Assembly (NCBI GenBank): GCA_045805265.1
Contig: JBJMLO010000011.1
Span: 62,001 to 126,000 of the forward strand
Direction: 5' to 3'
Source of the DNA: JBJMLO01 sp045805265
GTDB lineage: Bacteria > Actinomycetota > UBA4738 > JACQTL01
DNA: 64,000 nt
The notes beneath the pieces were generated by a model. It did not search any database. It had not been told where the DNA came from and saw only the letters and a program-made list of their open reading frames with translations. Position numbers and translations under genes: made by a program. Positions 39,407 through 48,541 of this stretch are shown here, in pieces. Positions within the stretch are counted from its first letter, which is position 1, and each line of letters begins with the position of its first letter.

Positions 39407-40930
39407 TCAGCAGTTGCCCTCGGCGTCGATCCCGTCCACCGCCGGAACGCAGGCCGTCCGGTGGCCGGGCGTCCCCCGCAGGATGACCCTGCGGAGCGTC
39501 GCGTCGTTCGCCTCGGACTGCTCGTACAGGAGGTGCTCGGGGTTCACCTCGATCGAGACGTAGTACGTGCCGTTCGGGACGTCCGTGATGTCGAAGGCCT
39601 GGCCGGCGACGTACTGGAGGTACGTGTCCCCCCATCCGAGCGACATCTTCTCGTGCACCCAGAGCGACGTCGGTGTGCCGCACGCGTTGAGGAACCCGAA
39701 GAAATCGGGCCGCGCGGTCGCGCCGGGGATGGTCGTGTCGATCGGGTCCGACGGCGCGATGCAGAACGACTGCTTGTGGCTGCGGACGACCAGGGACTGC
39801 GTCGAGTCGAGCAGCCGGTACCGCGCGAACTGTTGGAAGTGCCAGTGGTGGTGGCCCGGCCGGTCGTCGAACAGGAGGGTCCCGACCGGCGCGCGGCCCA
39901 CGACCTGGCCGTCACGGAAGAAGTACTGGTAGGCGTCCATCACGTCGGAGTTGTGCCGGCGAAACCCCTGGACGTCGAGGTCGGAGCCGCCGCCCACCCA
40001 CTCCGTGGAGGCGAACGCGAGAATGTCGTGGCCTCCCCGCGCGTGCTGGGCACGGATGTCGAACGCCGGCGTCGCCTCGAGGTCCGGCAGGTACTGGGGA
40101 TCGGGGGGCGACGAGTCGGCCACGTCCGGCAGCCTGCTCCAGCCCCCGGCGCCGCGGGCGGTGCCGTCTGCGGAGCCGGCCGGCGCCCCGAAGCAGCACG
40201 AGGACTTCCCGTTCTCGAGCGTCAGCTTGATCGTGGCGGTCCGCTGGTCCGGGTCCACGCCGAACAGGCGCGCATACGAGCGGCGGATCTCGAACTGCAC
40301 CCGATACGTCCCCGCGGGAAGCCGCAGGCGGAGCCCGCCCCCGAAGAAGCCGCCGGGCCCGAAGAAGAACGATCCCCCAGGAGACAGGGGGTTCACGGCC
40401 CATCCGTGGTCGATACCCCACAGGCTCCCGAGGAGGAACGGGCTGAACGTCCTGCCGCAGAACGCCGGGAAGCTCGGCTCCGCCGGCCCCGTCGGCTTCA
40501 CCCGCTGCGGGCTCTGGCTGTTGGGGCAGAAGTCGGTCGTCATGCGGCGGACCACCCGCCCCGCGGAGTTGCGCACGGCCACGTGGAAGAAGTCCTTCAG
40601 CCCGTTCCAGCCCCGCAGGAGGGTCCGGGGGAGGATCCGGGTGTGCTCGCCGGTGCCGTCGGTCCACACCTGGGTGAGCCGGACGGGATCGGCCAGCGTC
40701 GCGCGGTTCAGCTTCAGCTCGAACGTCCCACCGACGGGGGAGACGAAGAAGCCCGGATCGACGAAGGCGACGCGGTGGCGGGGTCGAACCACGGTCACGT
40801 GGGGCGTCGCCGCGAGAACGCGGAGCGAGGGGCTGCCCGTGGCGGCGTGGGCCGGGGCTGCGACCACGCCCAGCAGCATCGGAGCGATCAGCAGGAACGG
40901 CAGCACGGCGACGGTCCGTCCAGAGCGCAT
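39407..40930 (-). CDS. secreted lysyl-oxidase-like protein
   Basis: A 507-residue protein with a signal peptide (AVLPFLLIAPMLLGVVAAPAHA). The C-terminal part (about 280-507) resembles lysyl oxidases: LPDLEATPAFDI, then the copper-binding cluster FDDRPGHHHWHFQQFARYRL, then SHKQSFCI, GWGDTYLQYVAGQAFDI and GTYYVSIEVNPEHLLYE. Bacterial members of this family oxidise amines or cross-link surface proteins, but for this one neither is shown. The N-terminal 250 residues look like a beta-rich domain without a known match. Stands alone on its strand. Confidence 0.85.
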   Translation of the reverse strand: MRSGRTVAVLPFLLIAPMLLGVVAAPAHAATGSPSLRVLAATPHVTVVRPRHRVAFVDPGFFVSPVGGTFELKLNRATLADPVRLTQVWTDGTGEHTRILPRTLLRGWNGLKDFFHVAVRNSAGRVVRRMTTDFCPNSQSPQRVKPTGPAEPSFPAFCGRTFSPFLLGSLWGIDHGWAVNPLSPGGSFFFGPGGFFGGGLRLRLPAGTYRVQFEIRRSYARLFGVDPDQRTATIKLTLENGKSSCCFGAPAGSADGTARGAGGWSRLPDVADSSPPDPQYLPDLEATPAFDIRAQHARGGHDILAFASTEWVGGGSDLDVQGFRRHNSDVMDAYQYFFRDGQVVGRAPVGTLLFDDRPGHHHWHFQQFARYRLLDSTQSLVVRSHKQSFCIAPSDPIDTTIPGATARPDFFGFLNACGTPTSLWVHEKMSLGWGDTYLQYVAGQAFDITDVPNGTYYVSIEVNPEHLLYEQSEANDATLRRVILRGTPGHRTACVPAVDGIDAEGNC

Positions 40931-41038
40931 GACCTACCCCCCAATCCGGCCGGACGGCCGTGACGACGGCAACTCTATGCACCAAGACGTCCGTTCTGCC
41001 AGAGGAGGTTCCCGTCCGCGCCGAATTCCCGAGGCCCG

Positions 41039-41044
41039 TACCCT
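41039..41044 (+). promoter_or_regulatory. -10 box, leaderless start of aldo/keto reductase
   Basis: TACCCT, 8 nt before the ATG at 41053; no Shine-Dalgarno sequence fits between. Confidence 0.45.
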
Positions 41045-41052
41045 GGGCCGCG

Positions 41053-41850
41053 ATGGAACGGAGAGCCTTCGGCTCGACGGGAATCGAGGTCCCGGTCATC
41101 GGGCTCGGGACGTGGGAGGTGTTCGACCTGCCCGACCGGGACCAAGGGAAGGCGGACGCCGTGGTCGACGCGGCCTTCACCGGCGGGACGCGGCTGGTCG
41201 ATTCGTCGCCGATGTACGGGCGAGCCGAGCGGGTGCTGGGGCGGGCGCTCGCCGGCCGGCGAAACGACGCGGTCGTCGCCACCAAGGTGTGGGCCCGGTC
41301 GGTGGACGAAGGACGGCGGCAGCTCGAGGCGCAGCTGGGCTTCTACGGGGGGAGGGTGGACGTGGAACAGGTCCACAACCTGGTGGCCTGGGGCGAGCAT
41401 CTCCCCTGGATGGAGGGTGAGCGCGAGGCCGGCCGGATCGGCCTGCTCGGCGCCACCCACTACGGTCCCGGCGCGTTCCCGGAGCTGGAGCGGGTCATGC
41501 GCTCGGGGCGGATCCAGTCCATCCAGGTTCCCTACAACCCGCTGGAGCGGGAGGTCGAGCGGCGGATCCTGCCCCTGGCCGAGGAGCTGGGCCTGGGGGT
41601 CATCGCGATGCGGCCGCTCGGCGCCGGGCGACTCCTCCCCGGTCCCGGGCCGGCCGAGCTCGCGCCGCTCGGCGTCCGGTCGTGGGCCGAGGCCCTGCTC
41701 CGGTGGTGCCTGTCCGATCCCCGAGTGCACGTCGCCATCCCGGCGACGGGCCGCAGCGAACACGCCGATGCCAACGCGGCCGCGGGGGGCGGCCCCTGGT
41801 TCGATCCTGAGCAGCGGACCCTGGTCGATCGCCTGGCCGGCCGTCGATGA
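41053..41850 (+). CDS. aldo/keto reductase
   Basis: A 265-residue NADPH-dependent oxidoreductase of the AKR barrel fold. The four catalytic residues can be seen: Asp and Tyr in TRLVDSSPMYGRAE, Lys in VVATKVWAR and His in VEQVHNLVAW. The barrel continues with GLLGATHYGPGAF, IQVPYNPLERE and GVIAMRPLGAG. Substrate unknown. The ATG was chosen from the TACCCT box 8 nt upstream; an open frame extends further 5' without a good start signal. Followed by the DUF192 gene on the same strand. Confidence 0.9.
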   Translation: MERRAFGSTGIEVPVIGLGTWEVFDLPDRDQGKADAVVDAAFTGGTRLVDSSPMYGRAERVLGRALAGRRNDAVVATKVWARSVDEGRRQLEAQLGFYGGRVDVEQVHNLVAWGEHLPWMEGEREAGRIGLLGATHYGPGAFPELERVMRSGRIQSIQVPYNPLEREVERRILPLAEELGLGVIAMRPLGAGRLLPGPGPAELAPLGVRSWAEALLRWCLSDPRVHVAIPATGRSEHADANAAAGGGPWFDPEQRTLVDRLAGRR

Positions 41851-41906
41851 CCCCGAATCGCCGTGTCGGCGGCGGATGCTAGCGTCGCCGGCCGGGGTGA
41901 TGGACC

Positions 41907-42290
41907 GTGCTCCGTGGGGAGGTGATCGGTCCGCGGGGGCAGCGATGGCTCGTCGACGTGCCGCAGACCCGGGCCGAGCGGGCTCGCGGTCTCCTCGGGC
42001 GCGACGGGCTCGAGCCCTGGCGGGGGATGCTGTTCGAGCGGGCGAGGTCCGTGCACACGGTGGGCATGCGGTTTCCCGTCGCCGTGGCCTTCCTCGGACC
42101 TCCGGAGGGCGAGGTCGGCGTCCGGAGGGTCCGGTGGGTGGCGGCGATGTCGCCCGGGCGGGTAGCGCTCCCGCGGCCCGGGGTGCGGGCGGTGCTCGAG
42201 CTCGCGGCGGGGGCGGACGTCCGGGTGGGTGACGCTATACTCTCTCGGCTGCCCACAGCGGGGAGCGACGCGCGTGCCCCCATCGTCTAG
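41907..42290 (+). CDS. DUF192 family protein
   Basis: A 127-residue protein of the DUF192 family (QTRAERARGLLGRDGLEPWRGMLFE, VGMRFPVAVAFL). Members are small, often secreted, beta-barrel proteins of unknown function; this one has no clear signal peptide. The family usually ends just after the V-x-V-G-D strand, which is at residues 109-115 here; the rest (SRLPTAGSDARAPIV) is encoded by the tRNA-Glu promoter region and by the first 15 bases of the tRNA gene. GTG start with GGGGTG upstream. Confidence 0.75.
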   Translation: MLRGEVIGPRGQRWLVDVPQTRAERARGLLGRDGLEPWRGMLFERARSVHTVGMRFPVAVAFLGPPEGEVGVRRVRWVAAMSPGRVALPRPGVRAVLELAAGADVRVGDAILSRLPTAGSDARAPIV

Positions 42291-42348
42291 CGGCCCAGGA
42301 TTCCACCCTTTCAAGGTGGCGGCACGGGTTCGAATCCCGTTGGGGGCA
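42276..42348 (+). tRNA. tRNA-Glu (TTC)
   Basis: 73 nt. Acceptor GCCCCCA/TGGGGGC, anticodon stem-loop CCACC-CTTTCAA-GGTGG (TTC) and T-arm ACGGG-TTCGAAT-CCCGT. The first 15 bases overlap the 3' end of the DUF192 gene. TATACT 32 nt upstream may be the -10 box. Confidence 0.95.
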
Positions 42349-42371
42349 CAGGTGACAACCGATCACAACCC

Positions 42372-42447
42372 GGTCCCGTGGAGCAGCCTGGCCGTGCTCG
42401 CCACCCTGTCAAGGTGGAGGTCGCGGGTTCGAATCCCGTCGGGACCG
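42372..42447 (+). tRNA. tRNA-Asp (GTC)
   Basis: 76 nt. Acceptor GGTCCCG/CGGGACC, anticodon loop CTGTCAA (GTC) on CCACC/GGTGG, T-arm GCGGG-TTCGAAT-CCCGT. Only 23 bases after tRNA-Glu, so probably co-transcribed. Confidence 0.93.
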
Positions 42448-42481
42448 CGAGGCACACGAACGGCACGGCCCGCCAAGTGGT

Positions 42482-42505
42482 GCCCGTTCGCCGGCGCGAA
42501 CGGGC
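42482..42505 (+). terminator. 9-bp hairpin between tRNA-Asp and tRNA-Phe
   Basis: GCCCGTTCG and its exact complement around a 6-base loop. It may end or process the Glu-Asp tRNA transcript before tRNA-Phe. No T-run. Confidence 0.45.
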
Positions 42506-42523
42506 GAAGCCCGGCCGTCACCG

Positions 42524-42596
42524 GGCGAGGTAGCTCAGTTGGTAGAGCACGCGGCTGAAAACCGCGGTGTCGGCGGTTCGATCCCGTCCCTCGCCA
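42524..42596 (+). tRNA. tRNA-Phe (GAA)
   Basis: 73 nt. Acceptor GGCGAGG/CCTCGCC, D-arm GCTCAGTTGGTAGAGC, anticodon loop CTGAAAA (GAA) on CGCGG/CCGCG, and a T-arm with TTCGATC. CCA not encoded. Confidence 0.94.
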
Positions 42597-42650
42597 CGAC
42601 GCCCCATCCGGGGCCTGGACGCGAGCGCCGGGCCCAGGCCCGGCCCTCGC

Positions 42651-42848
42651 TCAGGACCTCGAGTTGGAGCCGTCGATCAGGCCGCGAATCTCCGACTCGC
42701 GGTAGCGACGATGTCCCCCTAGGGTGCGAATCGAGGACAACTTCCCCGCCTTCGCCCATCGGGTCACCGTCTTCGGGTCGACCCGGAACATCGACGCGAC
42801 CTCGGCCGGAGTCAGGAGCCGCTCGGCGTCCTCCTGCACTTTGGCCAT
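42651..42848 (-). CDS. bldC: BldC-family MerR-like DNA-binding protein
   Basis: A 65-residue winged-helix protein. The core LLTPAEVASMFRVDPKTVTRWAKAGKL, followed by SSIRTLGGHRRYRESEIRGL, matches Streptomyces BldC almost throughout as I remember it. BldC controls the timing of development in Streptomyces and binds direct repeats as a head-to-tail oligomer; the role in this organism is unknown. The start at 42848 (MAKVQEDAERLLTP) gives the usual BldC length; an upstream ATG at 42884 would add 12 residues. The next genes, a conserved unknown and a Val/Leu dehydrogenase, also lie near bldC in Streptomyces as I recall. Confidence 0.88.
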   Translation of the reverse strand: MAKVQEDAERLLTPAEVASMFRVDPKTVTRWAKAGKLSSIRTLGGHRRYRESEIRGLIDGSNSRS

Positions 42849-43033
42849 CCTCCGCCCCCCTTCGTCGTTCCGTCGGTTCGCCATCGTTGCACGGCTTGTA
42901 TCGCTTTAGCACGTAACTATGTCCTGATTACGGTGCGACGGCAAGGGACAAAACGGCGGATTCGGACGAACCCCTTGGACGTGGGGGACGTGTGTTGGGA
43001 TTCATCCCATTTCTGTCCCCCCCAGATGGGGGA

Positions 43034-43846
43034 TCAATTCAGCGACTCATGGCTACGCACTTCGGCCCACCGGTTCGACGCCGCCTGGTAGAGCTCGACG
43101 GCACGGCCCAGGTCGCCCTCCGCCAGTGCCCGCACGGACTCCTGGACCTCCTGCGCGCTGCGGTCGTTGTCGAGCTCGTCCCAGCTGAACAGCGCCGAGA
43201 TCCCGTCGTAGTCGAGGTCGAGGACCGAACGCGAGTCGAACGCCGACAGCCACCGGGACAGGTCCCCGGCCAGGTCGGCGAGCGGCGACAGCTCCGAGCG
43301 CCGGAGCGCAACCAGCGCGGCCTCCGCCCGCTTGCGGGCCTTCGTGACCTCGGTCCCGTAGGCGAGGCGATAGCCGAGCACGGGATCCTCCGTCAGCCGG
43401 CGCTCCTCGTCGGTCACTAGCAGGAACCACCGGATCGGCACGTGCCACGGGCTCTGCAGCAGGAACGGCACCGCGGCCGGGCCGCGCCGGCGCAGCCTGG
43501 CGAGCTCCCGCGTCGCCCGGCGAGCCTCGGATTCCGGGACGAAGGCGTCGACCATCTCGGGGGCGGTCGACTCCCGGAGCGACAGCAGGCTGGCGAGCTC
43601 CCGGAGCCTGGTCCGCCACGGACAGACGTACACCTCGCCCTCGATCATCCTGATGTCCGCGTGATCCCCCTCCGCCGACTGGAGCAGCCCGATCCGCCCC
43701 TCGGGCACCGTGGGGCGCTCGCGATAGATCGGACGGACCGGAGGCGTCCGCCCGCCGGCCGTGACGTAGCGTTCCCAGTGCTCCCGCTCGTTCGCCGGGA
43801 ACGCCACGAGGGGCTGGAACACGCGCAGGTACGCGCACGGGAACAT
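43034..43846 (-). CDS. conserved actinobacterial protein of unknown function
   Basis: A 270-residue soluble protein starting MFPCAYLRVFQPLVAFPANERE. It has no signal peptide or membrane segment; the middle is rich in Arg and Glu helices (ATRELARLRRRGPAAVPF) and a short strand region holds HVPIRWFLLVTDEER. I recognise no catalytic motif. The TACAAT box sits 7 nt before the ATG, so the gene appears to be leaderless. It lies between bldC and the Val/Leu dehydrogenase operon, divergent from the latter. A regulatory role is only a guess. Confidence 0.65.
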   Translation of the reverse strand: MFPCAYLRVFQPLVAFPANEREHWERYVTAGGRTPPVRPIYRERPTVPEGRIGLLQSAEGDHADIRMIEGEVYVCPWRTRLRELASLLSLRESTAPEMVDAFVPESEARRATRELARLRRRGPAAVPFLLQSPWHVPIRWFLLVTDEERRLTEDPVLGYRLAYGTEVTKARKRAEAALVALRRSELSPLADLAGDLSRWLSAFDSRSVLDLDYDGISALFSWDELDNDRSAQEVQESVRALAEGDLGRAVELYQAASNRWAEVRSHESLN

Positions 43847-43853
43847 GCGCCGG

Positions 43854-43859
43854 ATTGTA
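43854..43859 (-). promoter_or_regulatory. -10 box, leaderless start
   Basis: TACAAT on the minus strand, exactly 7 nt before the ATG at 43846. Confidence 0.55.
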
Positions 43860-43950
43860 GTGCCCACCGCGCGGCCCGTTCGGCGCCGGGTCGACTCGCG
43901 GACGGCGGTGGCGGGGGGCGACGACCGGAGGACCGGGACGGGGCCGATGC

Positions 43951-43956
43951 TATAGT
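43951..43956 (+). promoter_or_regulatory. -10 box of the branched-chain degradation operon
   Basis: TATAGT; a transcript from about 43963 would carry AGGAGG (43973-43978) and the leader ORF before the dehydrogenase. Confidence 0.45.
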
Positions 43957-43982
43957 CGATTTCCCCGCGAGCAGGAGGCCTG

Positions 43983-44032
43983 ATGAGGGTGACGCCCGGG
44001 ACGCGCGCCGTCTTGGTGCGGCGCGGCCGCTG

Positions 44033-44033
<1 letters not shown>
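43983..44033 (+). CDS. 16-residue leader ORF before Val/Leu dehydrogenase
   Basis: MRVTPGTRAVLVRRGR, read from an ATG 4 nt after a strong AGGAGG. Its TGA overlaps the ATG of the dehydrogenase (TGATG), which has no ribosome-binding site of its own outside this ORF. Translation of the enzyme should therefore depend on reading the leader. Val, Leu and Arg codons are frequent, but no long run is seen. Confidence 0.5.
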
Positions 44034-45126
<1,093 letters not shown>

Positions 45127-45130
<4 letters not shown>

Positions 45131-46233
45131 GCGTGGGCGCTCCCCGGGGCGTGACCCGGTCCGCCGATCCCGACGAGCCCTACCGCGTGCTCTCCGCGGA
45201 CGGGACCGGGCCCCCGTCGGTCGAACCGTCCGAGCTCGGGCTGAAGGACGAGGACCTCCGGGAGCTGTACCGGCAGATGGTCCGCGTGCGGCGGGCCGAC
45301 CTGGAGGCGACGGCGCTGCAGCGCCAGGGAGAGCTGGCGGTGTACCCGCCGCTGATCGGGCAGGAGGCCGCGCAGGTGGGAAGCGCATTCGCCCTCCAAC
45401 GCGACGACTACATCTTCCCTTCCTACCGTGAGCTCGGCGCCGCGGTCGTGCGGGGCATCGACCTCGTCGAGTACCTGCACTTCTACCGCGCCACCTGGCA
45501 CGGCGGGACGTACGACCCCAACGGGCACCGGTTCGGCATGGTGTGTGTCCCAGTGGGCTCGCAGGCCCTGCACGCGGTCGGGTACGGACTCGGTATGCGG
45601 AGGGACGGACGCCCGGACGTCTCGCTCGTCTACTTCGGCGACGGCGCGACCTCTGAGGGAGACCTGCACGAGGCGTGGAACTTCGCCGCCGTGTTCGGCG
45701 CCCACGTGGTGTTCTTCTGCCAGAACAACCAGTGGGCCATCTCGGTGCCGCTGTCACAGCAGACGGTCGCGCCGATCTGGCGCAAGGCCGAGGCATACGG
45801 GTTCCCGGGAATCCGCGTGGACGGCAACGACGTGCTGGCCGTGTACCAGGTCACGAAGGAGGCTGCCGAGCGGGCCCGATCGGACCACGTGCCGACGCTC
45901 ATCGAGGCGATGACCTACCGGCTCGGCCCTCACTCGACCGCCGACGACGCAGGGAGGTACCAGCCCAGGGAGGAGGTCGAGGTCTGGCGCGGCCGGGATC
46001 CGCTCCAGCGGTACGAACGGTTCCTTCGCGACGCCGGGCTGGTGGATGACGAGATGGTCGGGGCGACGGAGACGGACGCGAAGGAGTTCGGCCGGCGCAT
46101 GCGAGACGGAGTCATCGGATCGGACCCCAGGCCTCTGCCCGAGTTGTTCGAGTGGATCTTCGACGGCGACCCGCCGCCGGCGCTGGCCCGTCAGCGCGAC
46201 GAGCTCCTGCGCGAGGCCGGGTGGGAGGGCTGA
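45127..46233 (+). CDS. branched-chain 2-oxoacid dehydrogenase E1 alpha
   Basis: Thiamine-diphosphate-dependent decarboxylation subunit. In 368 residues the ThDP motif GDGATSEGDLHEAWNFAAVFGAHVVFFCQNN is split over the usual GDG...NN span at about 178-205, with IGQEAAQVGSAFAL and YIFPSYRELGAAVVRG before it and YRLGPHSTADDAGRY, the phosphorylation-loop region, after it. Pyruvate dehydrogenase E1 alpha looks the same by motif; the branched-chain assignment rests on the dehydrogenase gene directly upstream. The GTG and TGA both overlap neighbouring genes. Confidence 0.88.
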
Positions 46234-47207
46234 TGGGGGACGTCACGATGGTCGAGGCCCTCAACCGTGGATTGCGCGACGCGCTCGCCGATGACGACCG
46301 GATGCTGCTGTTCGGCGAGGACGTCGGGAAGCTCGGCGGCGTCTTCCGCGTGACCGATGGGCTGCAGGACGCGTTCGGCTGGAAGCGCGTGTTCGACACG
46401 CCGCTCGCCGAAGCGGCGATCGCTGGCGTCGCGGTCGGCCTCTGCATCGCGGGATGGCGCCCGGTGGTCGAGATGCAGTTCGACGGTTTCTCCTACCCGG
46501 CGCTCGACCAGGTCATCAGCCATGTGGCCAAGTACCGGAACCGGTCACGGGGGCGACAGCCCATGCCCATGGTGATCCGTATCCCGTTCGCCGGCGGGTA
46601 CGGCGGCGCGGAGCACCACAACGACTCGCCGGAGACGTACTACGCCCACACAGCCGGGTTGAAGGTCGTGATCCCGTCGGCCCCGCTGGACGCGTACTCG
46701 CTGCTCCGGGCGTCCATCGCCGACCCCGACCCGGTGGTGTTCCTGGAACCGAAGAGCCGGTACTGGGCCAAGGAGTCCGGCGAGCTCCCCTGCGAGGGGG
46801 AACCCATCGGGCGGGCCCGGGTGGTCCGCGACGGCGATGCCTGCACGATCGTGGCGTACGGCGCGATGGTGGCGCGTTCGCTGGCCGCCGCCACCCGGCT
46901 GGCCGGAGAAGGGCTGGAGTGCCGAGTGCTGGACCTCCGGTCGCTGGTCCCGCTCGACGTCGAGGGGCTGGGGGCGGCCGTGCGCGAGACCGGGCGGGCG
47001 GTCGTGGTCCACGAGGCGCCGCTGACGCTCGGGTTCGGCGCCGAGGTCGCCGCCCGGATCATGGAGGAGGCCTTCGACCACCTGGAGGCTCCGGTTGCCC
47101 GGGTCGCCGGGTACGACATCCCGTATCCCCCGGCCACCCTCGAGCAGCACTACGTCCCGACCGTGGAGCGGATCGCCGGGGCGGTCCGCCGGACCGTGGA
47201 GTACTAG
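46233..47207 (+). CDS. branched-chain 2-oxoacid dehydrogenase E1 beta
   Basis: The 324-residue partner of E1 alpha. Visible motifs: FGEDVGKLGGVFRVT, FDTPLAEAAIAGVAVGL, EMQFDGFSYPALDQVISHVAKYRNR, RIPFAGGYGGAEHHNDSPE (active-site histidine region) and VVHEAPLTLGFGAEVAA in the C-terminal domain. The ATG overlaps the E1 alpha stop (TGATG), consistent with equal production of both chains of the heterotetramer. Confidence 0.92.
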   Translation: MGDVTMVEALNRGLRDALADDDRMLLFGEDVGKLGGVFRVTDGLQDAFGWKRVFDTPLAEAAIAGVAVGLCIAGWRPVVEMQFDGFSYPALDQVISHVAKYRNRSRGRQPMPMVIRIPFAGGYGGAEHHNDSPETYYAHTAGLKVVIPSAPLDAYSLLRASIADPDPVVFLEPKSRYWAKESGELPCEGEPIGRARVVRDGDACTIVAYGAMVARSLAAATRLAGEGLECRVLDLRSLVPLDVEGLGAAVRETGRAVVVHEAPLTLGFGAEVAARIMEEAFDHLEAPVARVAGYDIPYPPATLEQHYVPTVERIAGAVRRTVEY

Positions 47208-47253
47208 GGATGGCGTCCGCCGGGCTTGGACGCGGGCCGAGGGGTCGGTGCTG

Positions 47254-48513
47254 ATGGCCGAGCGCGTGTTCCTGCTCCCCGACCTGGGCGAGGGGCTCGA
47301 GGAGGCCGAGGTCGTCCAGTGGCTGGTCGCCCAGGGCGATACCGTCGAGCTGAACCAGCCGCTGGTCGAGGTCAACACCGCCAAGGCGCTCGTGGAGATC
47401 CCCTCGCCGTTCGAGGGCCGGATCACCACGCTTCACGCGGAGGTCGGCGCCGTGGTCGAGGTGGGGGCGCCGTTCGTGACGTTCGAGGTCGCGGGGACCG
47501 AGCCGGCCGACGCCGGCGCTCCGGCCGGGGAGCCCAATGCCACCGAGGCGAACGTCGCCGGGCCCCGCCGGCGCGCGGTGCTCGTGGGGTACGGGGTCGC
47601 CGATGAGGAGGACGAGGCCCCCGCCCCGGCGGAATCCCCCTCGACCGCCTCACGGCCCGTCCCGGCCACCCCGCCGGTCCGGCGGCTGGCCCGGGAGCTC
47701 GGGGTCGACCTCGCCACCGTGCCCGGATCGGGCCCCAACGGCCGCGTCACCCGCGAGGACGTCGAGAAGGTCGCCGCGCGCGGGGGCGATGGACCGGCGC
47801 CGGTCCGGGCCGGAGGCGCGGACGTCGAACGCATCCCCATCCGGGGCACCCGCCGCCTGGTCGCCGAGAAGATGGCCCGGTCGGTCCGGGAGATCCCCCA
47901 CGTCACGACGTTCCTCACGGTCGACTGCTCCCAGCTCGTGGCCTTCCGCGAGGAGCTGGAACGGCGCGGCGGGCAGCGGATCGGTCCCCTGGCCGTGATG
48001 GTCCGGGCGCTGGTCGAGGTGAGCCGAGCGCATTCGCTGCTCAACGCGTCGTTCGACGCCGACGCCGGGGAGATCGTCGTGCATCGCGCAGTCCACGTCG
48101 GCGTCGCCACGGACACGGAGCGGGGCCTGGTCGTGCCGGTCGTCCGCGACGCCGGCTCGAAGGGGATCATGGCAGTCGCCGAGGAGATCGGCCGGCTCTC
48201 GGCCGCGGCGCGCGACGGGTCGATCCGCCCGGAGGACATGGGCGGCAGCACGATCACGGTTTCGAACGTGGGGACGTTCGGCGCGGAGTTCGGCACGCCG
48301 ATCATCAACCACCCGGAGTCGGCCATCCTGGCGACGGGCGTCATCGAGCCGCGGGCCCTCGTCGTGGACGGCGAGGTCGTGGCCCGGCCCGCGATGACGC
48401 TGTCGCTGTCCTTCGACCACCGGCTCCTCGACGGGGCGCAGGCCGGGCGGGCGCTCCGGGACCTGGCCGACCTCCTGGAGAGCCCCTTCGAGCTGGGACG
48501 GCTGCCCCGGTGA
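47254..48513 (+). CDS. dihydrolipoamide acyltransferase (E2)
   Basis: Transfers the acyl group from E1 to CoA. In 419 residues: an N-terminal lipoyl domain (1-80) with the lipoylated Lys in VEVNTAKALVEIPSP, a Pro/Ala/Glu linker, an E1/E3-binding domain (about 145-180: VRRLARELGVDLATVPGSG, then GRVTREDV), and a C-terminal catalytic domain ending in SFDHRLLDGAQAG (H-R-x-x-D-G). One lipoyl domain and the NTAK form are usual in actinobacterial branched-chain E2. E3 (lipoamide dehydrogenase) is not in the operon. Starts 47 bases after E1 beta with a weak ribosome-binding site. Confidence 0.92.
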   Translation: MAERVFLLPDLGEGLEEAEVVQWLVAQGDTVELNQPLVEVNTAKALVEIPSPFEGRITTLHAEVGAVVEVGAPFVTFEVAGTEPADAGAPAGEPNATEANVAGPRRRAVLVGYGVADEEDEAPAPAESPSTASRPVPATPPVRRLARELGVDLATVPGSGPNGRVTREDVEKVAARGGDGPAPVRAGGADVERIPIRGTRRLVAEKMARSVREIPHVTTFLTVDCSQLVAFREELERRGGQRIGPLAVMVRALVEVSRAHSLLNASFDADAGEIVVHRAVHVGVATDTERGLVVPVVRDAGSKGIMAVAEEIGRLSAAARDGSIRPEDMGGSTITVSNVGTFGAEFGTPIINHPESAILATGVIEPRALVVDGEVVARPAMTLSLSFDHRLLDGAQAGRALRDLADLLESPFELGRLPR

Positions 48514-48541
48514 GGCCTCGGACCCCCGGGAGGCGGTCCTC

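Noticed and set aside
42349..42371. An extra tRNA between tRNA-Glu and tRNA-Asp
   Set aside because: The gap is only 23 bases, with no stem that could belong to a tRNA.
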